NCBI GenBank assembly: GCA_964651535.1
Contig: CAZYYE010000002.1
Span: forward strand, 124,001-188,000
Reading direction: 5' to 3'
From: Terrimesophilobacter sp964651535
GTDB taxonomy: Bacteria > Actinomycetota > Actinomycetes > Actinomycetales > Microbacteriaceae
Length of the DNA: 64,000 nucleotides
How positions within the stretch are numbered: position 1 is the stretch's first letter; each line of letters begins with the position of its first letter. Position numbers and translations under genes: made by a program. The notes beneath the pieces were generated by a model that saw nothing but the letters and a program-made list of their open reading frames with translations, searched no databases and was not told the origin of the DNA. Of the stretch, positions 40,386-49,480 are shown piece by piece.

Positions 40386-42247
40386 TTCTTGTCCTTCTTC
40401 TCCGTGTCCCCGGATAGTGCGGCGATGAACGCCTCCTGGGGCACCTCGACGCGGCCCACCATTTTCATGCGCTTCTTGCCCTCCTTCTGCTTCTCGAGGA
40501 GCTTGCGCTTGCGGGTGATGTCACCGCCATAGCATTTCGCGAGCACATCCTTGCGCATCGCCCTGATGCTCTCCCGCGCGATGATCCGCGATCCGATCGC
40601 GGCCTGGATGGGCACCTCGAACTGCTGTCGCGGAATGAGTTCGCGCAAGCGCCCGGTCATCAGCACGCCGTAGGCGTACGCCTTGTCGCGGTGGACAATG
40701 GCGCTGAACGCATCGACCTGCTCGCCCTGGAGGAGAATGTCGACTTTCACGAGATCGGCCTCCTGCTCGCCGTGCGGCTCATAGTCGAGGCTCGCATAGC
40801 CCTGCGTGCGGCTCTTGAGCTGGTCGAAGAAGTCGAACACGATCTCGCCCAGCGGCATCAGATAGTGAAGTTCGACCCTGTCCTCGCCGAGATATTCCAT
40901 TCCTTGCATGGTTCCGCGACGCCCCTGGCACAATTCCATGATCGTGCCGACGTAATCCTTCGGAGCGAGAATCGAGGCTTTCACGACAGGTTCCGTCACG
41001 CTCGCGATCTTGCCGTCGGGATACTCGCTGGGGTTCGTGACGGTGATCGTGCGCTTGTCCTCCGTCGTGACCGTGTAAATGACGGAAGGTGCGGTCGTGA
41101 TCATGTCGAGCCCGAATTCGCGTTCCAACCGCTCCGTGATGATCTCGAGGTGAAGGAGGCCGAGGAATCCGCAACGGAATCCGAATCCGAGGGCCACGGA
41201 AGTCTCCGGCTCGTACACAAGCGCAGCATCAGACAACTTCAGCTTGTCGAGCGCGTCCCGAAGTTCGGGGTAGTCGCTGCCATCGATCGGATAGAGGCCC
41301 GAAAATACCATCGGCTTGGGTTCCGTGTAACCCGGCAGAGCTTTCTGGGCCGGCTTGGATGCCGTCGTGACCGTGTCGCCGACCTTCGACTGCCGCACAT
41401 CCTTCACTCCCGTGATGAGGTAGCCGACCTCGCCGACGCCAAGCCCCCGCGTCGGCACCGGTTCCGGCGAGCTCACGCCGATCTCCAGGAGCTCGTGGAT
41501 GGCGCGCGTTGACATCATCTGGATGCGCTCGCGCGGCGACAGCGAACCATCGATCATGCGGACGTAGGTGACGACGCCGCGGTAGCTGTCGTAGACGGAG
41601 TCGAAGATCATGGCTCTGGCCGGCGCCTGGGAATCTCCGGAAGGTGCGGGGATCCGCTCGACGACCATATCCAGAAGCTCCTCGACGCCAACCCCGGTCT
41701 TGCCGCTCACGCGCAGAACATCGGCGGGGTCTCCTCCGATGAGTCCGGCAAGTTCTTTCGCGTACTTCTCCGGATCGGCGGCGGGGAGATCGATCTTGTT
41801 GAGAACGGGAATGATCTCCAGATCGTTGTCGAGAGCAAGATACAGGTTTGCGAGCGTCTGGGCTTCAATACCCTGCGCGGCATCCACGAGCAGGATCGCC
41901 CCTTCGCACGCCGCGAGGCTCCGCGAGACCTCGTAGGTGAAGTCGACGTGGCCGGGTGTGTCGATCATGTTGAGCGCGAACGTCTGGTGGCCGCCGTGGG
42001 CAGTCGCCGCCGCCCACGGCATCCGGACAGCCTGGCTCTTGATCGTGATGCCGCGTTCGCGCTCGATGTCCATGCGGTCGAGGTACTGCGCGCGCATGTC
42101 CCGGTCGCTCACGACGCCGGTGATCTGCAGCATGCGGTCGGCGAGAGTCGACTTGCCGTGGTCGATGTGCGCGATGATGCAGAAATTGCGGATGAACGCA
42201 GGATCTGTCGCCGACGGCTCGAGCGCCTTCAGTGCTTTGGGGGTCAC
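40382..42247 (-). CDS. lepA: Elongation factor 4 (LepA)
   Basis: 621-residue ribosome-associated GTPase acting in translation initiation/back-translocation. G1 is AHIDHGKST, G3 DTPGHVDF and G4 NKID; the LepA-specific C-terminal domain with GGDITRKRKLLEKQKEGKKRM is intact. GTG 42247 is chosen because GAGGAA lies 4 nt upstream; ATG 42277 is a 10-residue longer alternative. Diverges from rpsT over a 238-bp gap. Confidence 0.95.
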   Translation of the reverse strand: MTPKALKALEPSATDPAFIRNFCIIAHIDHGKSTLADRMLQITGVVSDRDMRAQYLDRMDIERERGITIKSQAVRMPWAAATAHGGHQTFALNMIDTPGHVDFTYEVSRSLAACEGAILLVDAAQGIEAQTLANLYLALDNDLEIIPVLNKIDLPAADPEKYAKELAGLIGGDPADVLRVSGKTGVGVEELLDMVVERIPAPSGDSQAPARAMIFDSVYDSYRGVVTYVRMIDGSLSPRERIQMMSTRAIHELLEIGVSSPEPVPTRGLGVGEVGYLITGVKDVRQSKVGDTVTTASKPAQKALPGYTEPKPMVFSGLYPIDGSDYPELRDALDKLKLSDAALVYEPETSVALGFGFRCGFLGLLHLEIITERLEREFGLDMITTAPSVIYTVTTEDKRTITVTNPSEYPDGKIASVTEPVVKASILAPKDYVGTIMELCQGRRGTMQGMEYLGEDRVELHYLMPLGEIVFDFFDQLKSRTQGYASLDYEPHGEQEADLVKVDILLQGEQVDAFSAIVHRDKAYAYGVLMTGRLRELIPRQQFEVPIQAAIGSRIIARESIRAMRKDVLAKCYGGDITRKRKLLEKQKEGKKRMKMVGRVEVPQEAFIAALSGDTEKKDKK

Positions 42248-42434
42248 GCGTTCCTCAACTAGTGGCCGGTGGGTCATAGGTCGAACAATTCTCCCATGCT
42301 CTGCGGGGAACACTCTGCGCACGAAGATGCCGCAGGTCGCCCAGAGCACGGGGATTCTGATAAAGTTACCTCTTGGCTCGCGTGCGGGGTCGGGTCCAGA
42401 CGACTCGCGGAACGTACGCCCCTATCGACTCTCC

Positions 42435-42448
42435 CGGCCGATCGGCCG
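42435..42448. other. Perfect 14-bp palindrome in the rpsT leader
   Basis: CGGCCGATCGGCCG lies 38 bp upstream of the rpsT start and downstream of a TAAAGT -10 candidate (42361-42366), so it falls in the untranslated leader. It could be an RNA hairpin involved in S20 autoregulation or an operator; nothing more can be said. Confidence 0.4.
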
Positions 42449-42485
42449 TGACCAAGACTGTCTCACAACAACGAAAAGGTTCACC

Positions 42486-42746
42486 GTGGCAAATATCAAG
42501 TCGCAGATCAAGCGCATCGGCACCAACCGCAAGGCGACCGAACGCAACCGCGCCGTCCGCAGCGAAGTCAAGTCCGCTATCCGCGCAACCCGCGAAGCGA
42601 TCTCGGCAGGCGACAAGAAGGCCGCTGCCGCCTCGCTCGCCGTCGCCACGAGGAAGCTCGACAAGGCCGCGAGCAAGGGCGTCCTTCACAAGAACCAGGC
42701 CGCGAACCGCAAGTCGTCGATCGCGAAGCAGGTCGCGGCGCTCTAA
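42486..42746 (+). CDS. rpsT: 30S ribosomal protein S20
   Basis: 86-residue basic, helical 16S rRNA-binding protein. It begins MANIKSQIKRIGTNRKATER and ends in the typical Lys/Arg-rich LHKNQAANRKSSIAKQ. Start is GTG 42486 with AAAGG upstream; non-ATG starts are common for S20. The much longer open frame upstream (from 41937) is a lepA shadow. Convergent with holA, 3 bp between stops. Confidence 0.97.
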   Translation: MANIKSQIKRIGTNRKATERNRAVRSEVKSAIRATREAISAGDKKAAAASLAVATRKLDKAASKGVLHKNQAANRKSSIAKQVAAL

Positions 42747-42749
42747 GCC

Positions 42750-43760
42750 TCACTGCGCAGAAATACCGCGCGCGCTGATCAGGTTAACCATGCGCTCGAG
42801 CGCGAAAACGGGGTCGCGCGCTTCTCCCTTGACTTGCGCGTCCGTCTGGGCCAGCAGGCTGATCCCGCTCGCGAGGCCATCTTCGGTCCAACCCTGAAGA
42901 TCGCGCCTGGCGCGATCCACTTGCCACGACGCCAACCCGAATTGCTGCGCAAGCTGACCCGAACTGCCCCGCGCGCCGGACACCTTGGCCATGGTGCGGA
43001 GTTTGCTCGCGAATGCCGCGACGATGGGCACGGGATCCGCGCCGGATGCGAGCGCGTGGCGCAAGAGCGCGAGAGCTTCCCCGTGCCTGCCCGCGATGGC
43101 GATGTCCGCCACCCGGAACGCATTGGTTTCCACTCGGCCCGCGTAATAACGCTCGACGGTGGACTCGGTTACGTCGTCTCCCGTGTCGGCGAGCAGTTGG
43201 CGGCATGCCGCCGCAAGTTCCGCGATCTCACCGGAGAATGCTCCGACGAGCGCTCGAACAGCACCCGGCGTGATCTTGCGGCCTGCCGCGCGGAATTCGG
43301 CGGACACGAAATCGGATCGATCCGTTTCCTTCTTCATGTCGGGGCACGCGATCTCGATGCCGCCGCCGAGCCCGCCCCTCACGGCATCCAGGAGCTTCTT
43401 TCCCCGGACGCCGCCGGCATGCCTCAGGACAAGATAGCAATCGGCCGCCGGCGACTCCAGATAGGCGAGCGTTTCGCTGAGGAACGCATCGGTGCACTTC
43501 TCCACACCGCTCACCCTCACGAGTCGAGGTTCGGCAAACAGGGACGGGCTCGCCAGTGTCGCAAGCTCGCCCGGCGAATAGTCGTCCGCGGCAACATCGC
43601 TCACTTCGAGGCTCGAATCCTCCGCGCGCAAGATGTCCCGCAGCAGTCCGATCGCACGCTCCGCGAGGAAGTTCTCGGTTCCCGACACGAGAATGACGGG
43701 CGCAGGGCGAACCTTGTCCCACGTCAACTGCGGGATCTTCTGCGCGCGCGTCGCCGCCAT
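42750..43760 (-). CDS. holA: DNA polymerase III subunit delta
   Basis: 336-residue clamp-loader subunit that opens the beta clamp. Recognisable are the N-terminal VILVSGTENFLAERAIGLLRD, the degenerate P-loop-free AAA region, and the C-terminal HolA collar domain with FALERMVNLISARG. GGTGA ribosome site. It lies downstream of comEC with a 62-bp gap, the usual comEA-comEC-holA order. Confidence 0.94.
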   Translation of the reverse strand: MAATRAQKIPQLTWDKVRPAPVILVSGTENFLAERAIGLLRDILRAEDSSLEVSDVAADDYSPGELATLASPSLFAEPRLVRVSGVEKCTDAFLSETLAYLESPAADCYLVLRHAGGVRGKKLLDAVRGGLGGGIEIACPDMKKETDRSDFVSAEFRAAGRKITPGAVRALVGAFSGEIAELAAACRQLLADTGDDVTESTVERYYAGRVETNAFRVADIAIAGRHGEALALLRHALASGADPVPIVAAFASKLRTMAKVSGARGSSGQLAQQFGLASWQVDRARRDLQGWTEDGLASGISLLAQTDAQVKGEARDPVFALERMVNLISARGISAQ

Positions 43761-43822
43761 CCGTCACCTTTCGTGCTGTGTCGCCCCAGCCTGATTCGAG
43801 CCCAGCCTAACGCGAGCCAGGG

Positions 43823-46135
43823 TCACGCCGGTGGCGCGCGCTGGGTCCACACCGCGACCCCGCCACCCGGGGCGGGTGACAGCGCGATGAACCCTTCCAG
43901 GTCGGTACGGGCGGCGACTGTTCCAGCACGCTCAAGCATCCCGAGCAATTCGTCGGTCGGATGACCGTATGTATTGTCGCGTCCGACACCGATGATTCCG
44001 ACACCGGCACTCACTTGCTCGTACAAGCGCTCGCACTGATCGGCCGAACCGTGGTGGGCTACCTTCACGACGTCGACTCGAGAGGGGTGGGCAACGCTGA
44101 GCAACCTCGACTGACTCTCCTCCCCGAGATCGCCGAGGAACAGCGAACTCAGACAGCCTTCCTGGCACACCCCGACGCCGTCGAAGCGAATGGCGATGCT
44201 AGCGGGATTTCCCGGCTCGAGCGTGCCCAACCGTGCTGGCGGCCACAACACCTGCCACCGCAGGTCCCCGAGGATTCCCGTTGCCCCGAACGCGACCTCC
44301 TCCACGGCCGTACCCGACGTGATCAGCGAATCCCGCAACTCCGTGTCGCTCGCGTCGGACACGGGTCCGACAATAGCGTGGCGCACCCGCCCGAAAACTG
44401 CAGACGTTCCGCCGACGTGGTCGAGGTCGTAGTGGCTGAGCACCAACAGGTCAATGCGTTCGATCCCCAGGTCGCGCAAGCACTCCGCGAGAAGTTTCGG
44501 GCTCGGACCCGCGTCGATGAGCGCAACGGACCCGCGGCTGCGAACCACAACGGCGTCCCCCTGCCCAATGTCGCACGCGGCTATCTGCCACTGAGCGGGC
44601 AACGCGGCCTGCCGCCCGATGCCCGCCCCCAACGCCGCCCCCAGGTAGCACACGAAAAACACCGCGAGCATTCCGGACAGGATGCGAGTCTGGCGCGACC
44701 GCGGTCGGAACAAAACAACGAGTGCAAGTGCTGTGATGATGACCAACGTGACAACGCCGATCGCTCCCGGCAGCCAGGGTGCCTGCGAAGCGGGCGCCGC
44801 GGCGAAGAATCGCGCTACCGCGGAAATCCAGGTCGACGGCAGCCACGCGAGGTAGGTGCAGACGGTCCCCAGCGGTTCGAGTATCGGCAGAAACGCGCAC
44901 CCGAGCAGGCCGAGGACGGTCGCAATCGGGGCCGCAGGTTCGGCAAGCAGGTTCGCGATGACGCCGTACACCGGAATCGCCGGGTTGAGCAGGATGAGCA
45001 CCGGCTGGCACGCGAGCTGGGCGGCGATCGGAATCGAAATCACGGCAGCAACGCGCGTGGGCAACCACCGCGAGAGAATTCGGGTGAGCGGGCGTGCCAG
45101 CACGAGCAATCCTGTCGTGGCGAGGACGGAGAGAATGAACCCGTAATCTCTCGCCAACCACGGGTCGGCGGTCAGGAGCACGATGACCGCGGTCGCGAGC
45201 ACGGCGATTCCGCGCGCGGGCCGACCCGTCGACATTGCAGCGAGCACGAGGGCCGCCATGACGGCCGCGCGCAGCACGCTCGCACTCGGCGTCACCAGAA
45301 TGACGAAACCGGCGAGTACCGCGAGGGAAGCCGAGATCCTCAGCCAGCGCCGGGTGCCGAGCGCTCCGAGTCCGAGCATGACGAGACCCACGACAACGGC
45401 GCAATTCGCGCCAGACACCGCGGTGAGGTGGCTGAGCGAGGTGACCTTCATCGCGGCGTCGAGAGTGTCGCTCACCGCGCTCGTGTCGCCGATGGCCAGA
45501 CCGGGCAACAGCGCGCCGCCGTCACCCGGCATACTCTCCGCGGCGCGGTGGAATCGCTCTCGGAGGCCGTTCGCCCAGGCCAAATGCCATGGCGGCGCAG
45601 CGAGCACTGCGGAATCTCCTCGCGCGAAGATGAGAAATCGGATTCGATCGCCCGGATCGGCGGAAACGATCGTTCCCGAAATCGCTACCGTCGTCCCTAT
45701 GCCGCCTGGCGGCATCGGCCCGAAAACGAGCGCGGGAATCGAGAGCCCGTCCACGGCGTTTCCGCGAGCTCTCGCCCCGGTTACCGTGACGGGAGTCGGA
45801 GACGCGGCCGGGGACAACTCGCTGTCGGTATCTCGCACAGCCGTGATGGACACGGATCCACGGTGTTCTGCCGCGTCATGCAGCACGTCCGGATCGCGCG
45901 CGAAACTCAGGGCGGCCGCACTCGTGACGAACAGTGCGGCGACCGCTGCGATGACGGTCGCCATGGCGAAAGTAGCACGGAATCGGGCGCTCAAACTCGC
46001 ACTGATCGCGGCGAGCGCGCCCAGCATCCACAACGCGGCCGCGCTGGGTGCGAGCAGCTCGGGGAATGCGATCAAGACCCCTACCGTTGTCCAGCCGACT
46101 GCCGCGGGGATCACGAGTCGGGCATCCAGCCTCAT
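43823..46135 (-). CDS. comEC: ComEC/Rec2 DNA-uptake channel protein
   Basis: 770-residue polytopic membrane protein for transport of single-stranded DNA. N-terminal spans and an OB-like DUF4131 segment, then the Competence domain (about 190-470; SHLTAVSGANCAVV is the family hallmark) and a C-terminal metallo-beta-lactamase-like domain (about 520-770) with LSHYDLDHVGG and KVAHHGS metal motifs. Complete and intact. Overlaps the comEA stop by 4 bp. Whether the organism is naturally competent cannot be judged from these two genes. Confidence 0.95.
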   Translation of the reverse strand: MRLDARLVIPAAVGWTTVGVLIAFPELLAPSAAALWMLGALAAISASLSARFRATFAMATVIAAVAALFVTSAAALSFARDPDVLHDAAEHRGSVSITAVRDTDSELSPAASPTPVTVTGARARGNAVDGLSIPALVFGPMPPGGIGTTVAISGTIVSADPGDRIRFLIFARGDSAVLAAPPWHLAWANGLRERFHRAAESMPGDGGALLPGLAIGDTSAVSDTLDAAMKVTSLSHLTAVSGANCAVVVGLVMLGLGALGTRRWLRISASLAVLAGFVILVTPSASVLRAAVMAALVLAAMSTGRPARGIAVLATAVIVLLTADPWLARDYGFILSVLATTGLLVLARPLTRILSRWLPTRVAAVISIPIAAQLACQPVLILLNPAIPVYGVIANLLAEPAAPIATVLGLLGCAFLPILEPLGTVCTYLAWLPSTWISAVARFFAAAPASQAPWLPGAIGVVTLVIITALALVVLFRPRSRQTRILSGMLAVFFVCYLGAALGAGIGRQAALPAQWQIAACDIGQGDAVVVRSRGSVALIDAGPSPKLLAECLRDLGIERIDLLVLSHYDLDHVGGTSAVFGRVRHAIVGPVSDASDTELRDSLITSGTAVEEVAFGATGILGDLRWQVLWPPARLGTLEPGNPASIAIRFDGVGVCQEGCLSSLFLGDLGEESQSRLLSVAHPSRVDVVKVAHHGSADQCERLYEQVSAGVGIIGVGRDNTYGHPTDELLGMLERAGTVAARTDLEGFIALSPAPGGGVAVWTQRAPPA

Positions 46136-46746
46136 ATGGTCACGAGATCCTTCAAGCCTGCAAACGTCTTGTCTCCGATGCCCGCCACGCTCAGGAGGTC
46201 GTCGATCGAGGTGAAGCGCCCGTTTGCCTCACGCCACGCGATGATCCTGGCGGCGAGCGACGGACCGACGCGCGGAAGCGTCTCGAGGGTCGCGGCGTCT
46301 GCCGTATTCACATTCACCTTGCCGCCCACCGACCCCGGCGCGTGCTCTGCAGCGCCGGCTTCGCCCTCCGTGGGGACATAAATCTGCTCCCCGTCGGAAA
46401 GGAATCGCGCCAGATTCAGCTGGCGTCGGTCAGCATTCTCCGCAAACCCGCCTGCCGCCGCCACGGCGTCGATCGCGCGGTCGCCGTCGCGAAGTTCATA
46501 CAGCCCTGGGGCGGAGACTGCTCCGAGAATGTGGACGAAAATCGGAGCGCGAACCCCTTCCGGCGTAGAGCTCGCGGCAGTCGGCGTCGTCGATGCCCCG
46601 ACGATTGTTCTGCTTCCCGACCCTGCGGTGAACGCCGATACGAGCACGGCAACTCCAATTCCGACCAGGAGCAACACGATGGCGGACCCGAGTCCCACGC
46701 GAACTCGGCTGGTGCGCGAGGCCGCAAGCGGGTCGGGAGGCGGCAT
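46132..46746 (-). CDS. comEA: ComEA-family DNA-binding protein
   Basis: 204 residues: one N-terminal membrane anchor (about 18-40), an SLBB domain (about 68-125, FVHILGAVSAPGLYELRDGDR) and a C-terminal tandem helix-hairpin-helix DNA-binding domain (NVNTADAATLETLPRVGPSLAARI). It should present external DNA to ComEC, encoded next. ATG 46746 is 6 nt after TAATCT, so the mRNA is predicted to be leaderless. Confidence 0.94.
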   Translation of the reverse strand: MPPPDPLAASRTSRVRVGLGSAIVLLLVGIGVAVLVSAFTAGSGSRTIVGASTTPTAASSTPEGVRAPIFVHILGAVSAPGLYELRDGDRAIDAVAAAGGFAENADRRQLNLARFLSDGEQIYVPTEGEAGAAEHAPGSVGGKVNVNTADAATLETLPRVGPSLAARIIAWREANGRFTSIDDLLSVAGIGDKTFAGLKDLVTI

Positions 46747-46758
46747 GCGCCGAGATTA
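46747..46758 (-). promoter_or_regulatory. comEA leaderless promoter (-10 box)
   Basis: TAATCT at 46758-46753, six bases, then the comEA ATG. The same -10 hexamer as at the leuA leader. Confidence 0.6.
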
Positions 46759-46855
46759 GCCGCGCGCGACGCCGGCGCTCGCCCGGCCGCCGGGAACTGT
46801 GCACTGCCGCCGTCTCTCGATCGTGAGTGGGAGCGGAGCGACGCGTGCGGTCCGG

Positions 46856-49402
46856 CTAGCGCGTGACGACGTTCACGAGCTTCGGCGCGCGGACGACGAC
46901 CGTCGCGATCTGCCGGTCCCCTACCGTCCTGGCCACTGCGGGCAGCGCGCGGGCCAGTACCTCGAGTTCGGCGGGAGTGACGGAGGGGCTCACCTCAAGG
47001 CGATCGCGCAGCTTTCCATCGACCTGCACGACGCACGTCACCGACTCGGCGACGAGCAGCGTCGGATCCGCCTTCCGCCACCCGTACAGGGCGACGGTGG
47101 GCGGATACCCGAGCGCCTCCCACATCTCTTCCGCGACATACGGCGCGAACAGGCTCAGACCGAGCGCGACGGTCTCCGCCGCCTCGCGCACTGCGGCATC
47201 AGCACCGCCTGGACCGCTGTCGATTGCCTTGCGTGTCGCGTTCACGAGCTCCATGATGCGCGCGACAACGACATTGAACTTGAAGGATTCGACGAGCCCC
47301 GGCGCGTCGGCGAGAAAATGGTGCGTCACGCGCCGAAGCGCCACATCGCCGGTCTTCCACTCGACATCGGGTGAACTCGTGACATCCTGCGCGAGACGCC
47401 ACGCGCGGGCCAGGAATTTCGCGGAAGCGTGCGGTGCGACATCCGCCCAGTCGATGTCGTCTTCCGGCGGTCCTGCGAACGCCATCGTGAGCCGGATCGC
47501 GTCCACGCCGTGCTCGTCGATCTGATCGCTCAGTCGCACGAGATTGCCCTTGCTCTTGCTCATCGCCGAACCGTCCATGAGCACCATGCCCTGGTTCAGC
47601 AGAGCCGTGAACGGTTCGGTGAACGTGATGTATCCCATGTCGTAGAGCACCTTGGTGATGAATCGCGCGTACAGAAGGTGCAGGATCGCATGGGTCACTC
47701 CCCCGATGTACTGATCGACGGGTGCCCACCGTTCCGCCTCAGCCGGGTCGAACGCCTGCGTGTCGTCATTCGGATTCAGAAACCGCAGGAAATACCACGA
47801 ACTGTCCACGAACGTGTCCATGGTGTCGGGGTCCCTTTGCGCGGGAGAACCGTCGCGCGGGTCCGCCACCGACATCCATTCCTCGTCGCCGCCGAGAGGA
47901 GACGTTCCTTTGGGTGAAAGGTCGAGCCCCTCAGCAGAAGGCAATTCCAGCGGCAATTGGTCTTCGGTGAGCGGAATCAGTTCGCCGTCAGCCCCGTGAA
48001 TGATCGGAATCGGCGTTCCCCAGTACCGCTGCCGCGAAATGAGCCAGTCGCGGAGCCGGAAGTTCGTCGCCGCGCGCCCCGTGCCTCTGGATTCCAGCAG
48101 TTCGATGGATCGGGCGATCGCATTCGATTTGCTCAGGCCGTCGAGCGGGCCGGAGTTGACCATGCGTCCATCCCCGTTCAGGGCGATACCAGTGCTCTCG
48201 GGATCCAGCGGGGGAAGGTCGTCGGGGAACTCGCCCTCTGCGATCACGGGGATTGCGCCAGTGACCGGCGCATTCGTGTCCACGACCACCCTCACGGGAA
48301 GATCGAATTTCCGTGCGAAATCCAGGTCGCGCTGATCGTGCGCGGGGACGGCCATGATCGCGCCGTGCCCGTAGTCCGCCAATACGTAATCGGCGGACCA
48401 GATCGGAACTCGTTCGCCATTGACCGGGTTGATCGCCCACCGCCCGAGGAATACGCCGGTCTTTTCGCGTCCGGCATCCTGGCGTTCGATCTCCGTGTTC
48501 TTTTGCACCTCAGCCAGGTAGGCGCTGAAAGCCGCCTGAACGTCGGCGTCCGCTCCCGCGACGAGTTCCGCAGCGAGTTCGGAATCCGGCGCCACGACCA
48601 TGAACGTCGCGCCGAACAGAGTGTCCGGGCGCGTTGTGAACACCGTCACGGGATCGTCGCGGCCCTCGATGACGAAGTCGACGTCTGCCCCGACGGATCG
48701 GCCGATCCAATTGCGCTGCATGGCGAGGACCTTCGACGGCCAGAAACCCTCCAGCTGATTCAAATCATCGAGCAGCCGATCGGCATAGTCGGTGATCTTG
48801 AAATACCACTGCGTGAGCTTCTTCTTCACCACGACGGTGCCGCACCGTTCGCACTTGCCGTCGACGACCTGCTCGTTGGCGAGCACCGTCTGGTCCTTGG
48901 GGCACCAGTTCACCCACGACGCCTTGCGATAGGCCAGGCCCGTCTCGAACATCTTGAGGAACAGCCACTGGTTCCACTTGTAGAATCCGGGGTCGCTCGT
49001 GTGAAGAACCCGGTCCCAGTCGAACGACGCGGCGTATTGCTTCATGGACGCCTTTTGCTGGGCGATGTTGTCTTCGGTCCACGGCCTCGGGTCGATCCCG
49101 CGCTTGATCGCGGCATTCTCGGCCGGGAGCCCGAACGAGTCCCACCCGATCGGATGCAGGACGTTGAATCCCTGTTGGCGCCAGTACCTCGCGATGACAT
49201 CGCCCAGCGCGTACGCCTCCGCGTGCCCCATGTGCAGGTCGCCGGAGGGATACGGGAACATGTCGAGCACGTACTTGCGCGGGCGCTTGTCGTCGGGGTC
49301 GCTCGTGCTGAACGGCTGGAGCTCATCCCACACGGCCTGCCATTTGGCCTGGATCCGGGCGACGTCGTATCCGGAGTCCTCGTCGGTGTGATGGTGTGCC
49401 AC
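46856..49402 (-). CDS. leuS: Leucine--tRNA ligase
   Basis: 848-residue class I synthetase charging tRNA-Leu. The HIGH motif appears as HMGH (PYPSGDLHMGHAEAY), the KMSKS motif as SAMSKSKGN, and the CP1 editing domain with TTRPDTLFGATF is present. A zinc-like CPKD...CERC module is also seen. GTG 49402 is preferred over GTG 49441 because it starts the conserved N-terminus and has GAGAGA upstream. It is 78 bp downstream of pabB on the same strand; no T-box or leader peptide was recognised. Confidence 0.96.
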   Translation of the reverse strand: MAHHHTDEDSGYDVARIQAKWQAVWDELQPFSTSDPDDKRPRKYVLDMFPYPSGDLHMGHAEAYALGDVIARYWRQQGFNVLHPIGWDSFGLPAENAAIKRGIDPRPWTEDNIAQQKASMKQYAASFDWDRVLHTSDPGFYKWNQWLFLKMFETGLAYRKASWVNWCPKDQTVLANEQVVDGKCERCGTVVVKKKLTQWYFKITDYADRLLDDLNQLEGFWPSKVLAMQRNWIGRSVGADVDFVIEGRDDPVTVFTTRPDTLFGATFMVVAPDSELAAELVAGADADVQAAFSAYLAEVQKNTEIERQDAGREKTGVFLGRWAINPVNGERVPIWSADYVLADYGHGAIMAVPAHDQRDLDFARKFDLPVRVVVDTNAPVTGAIPVIAEGEFPDDLPPLDPESTGIALNGDGRMVNSGPLDGLSKSNAIARSIELLESRGTGRAATNFRLRDWLISRQRYWGTPIPIIHGADGELIPLTEDQLPLELPSAEGLDLSPKGTSPLGGDEEWMSVADPRDGSPAQRDPDTMDTFVDSSWYFLRFLNPNDDTQAFDPAEAERWAPVDQYIGGVTHAILHLLYARFITKVLYDMGYITFTEPFTALLNQGMVLMDGSAMSKSKGNLVRLSDQIDEHGVDAIRLTMAFAGPPEDDIDWADVAPHASAKFLARAWRLAQDVTSSPDVEWKTGDVALRRVTHHFLADAPGLVESFKFNVVVARIMELVNATRKAIDSGPGGADAAVREAAETVALGLSLFAPYVAEEMWEALGYPPTVALYGWRKADPTLLVAESVTCVVQVDGKLRDRLEVSPSVTPAELEVLARALPAVARTVGDRQIATVVVRAPKLVNVVTR

Positions 49403-49480
49403 TGCGGTCTCTCTTCGTGCGAAAGGTGTGCGGGCGATCACCGTTGATCTTCGACACGCCCTTGCATGCCGAGACCCGAG

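Noticed and set aside
43961..46381. 806-codon plus-strand frame antisense to comEC
   Set aside because: Arg/Glu/His-rich shadow of an intact ComEC with all its motifs.
49403..49480. T-box or leader peptide controlling leuS
   Set aside because: The gap is only 78 bp, with no T-box core, terminator stem or Leu-rich frame.
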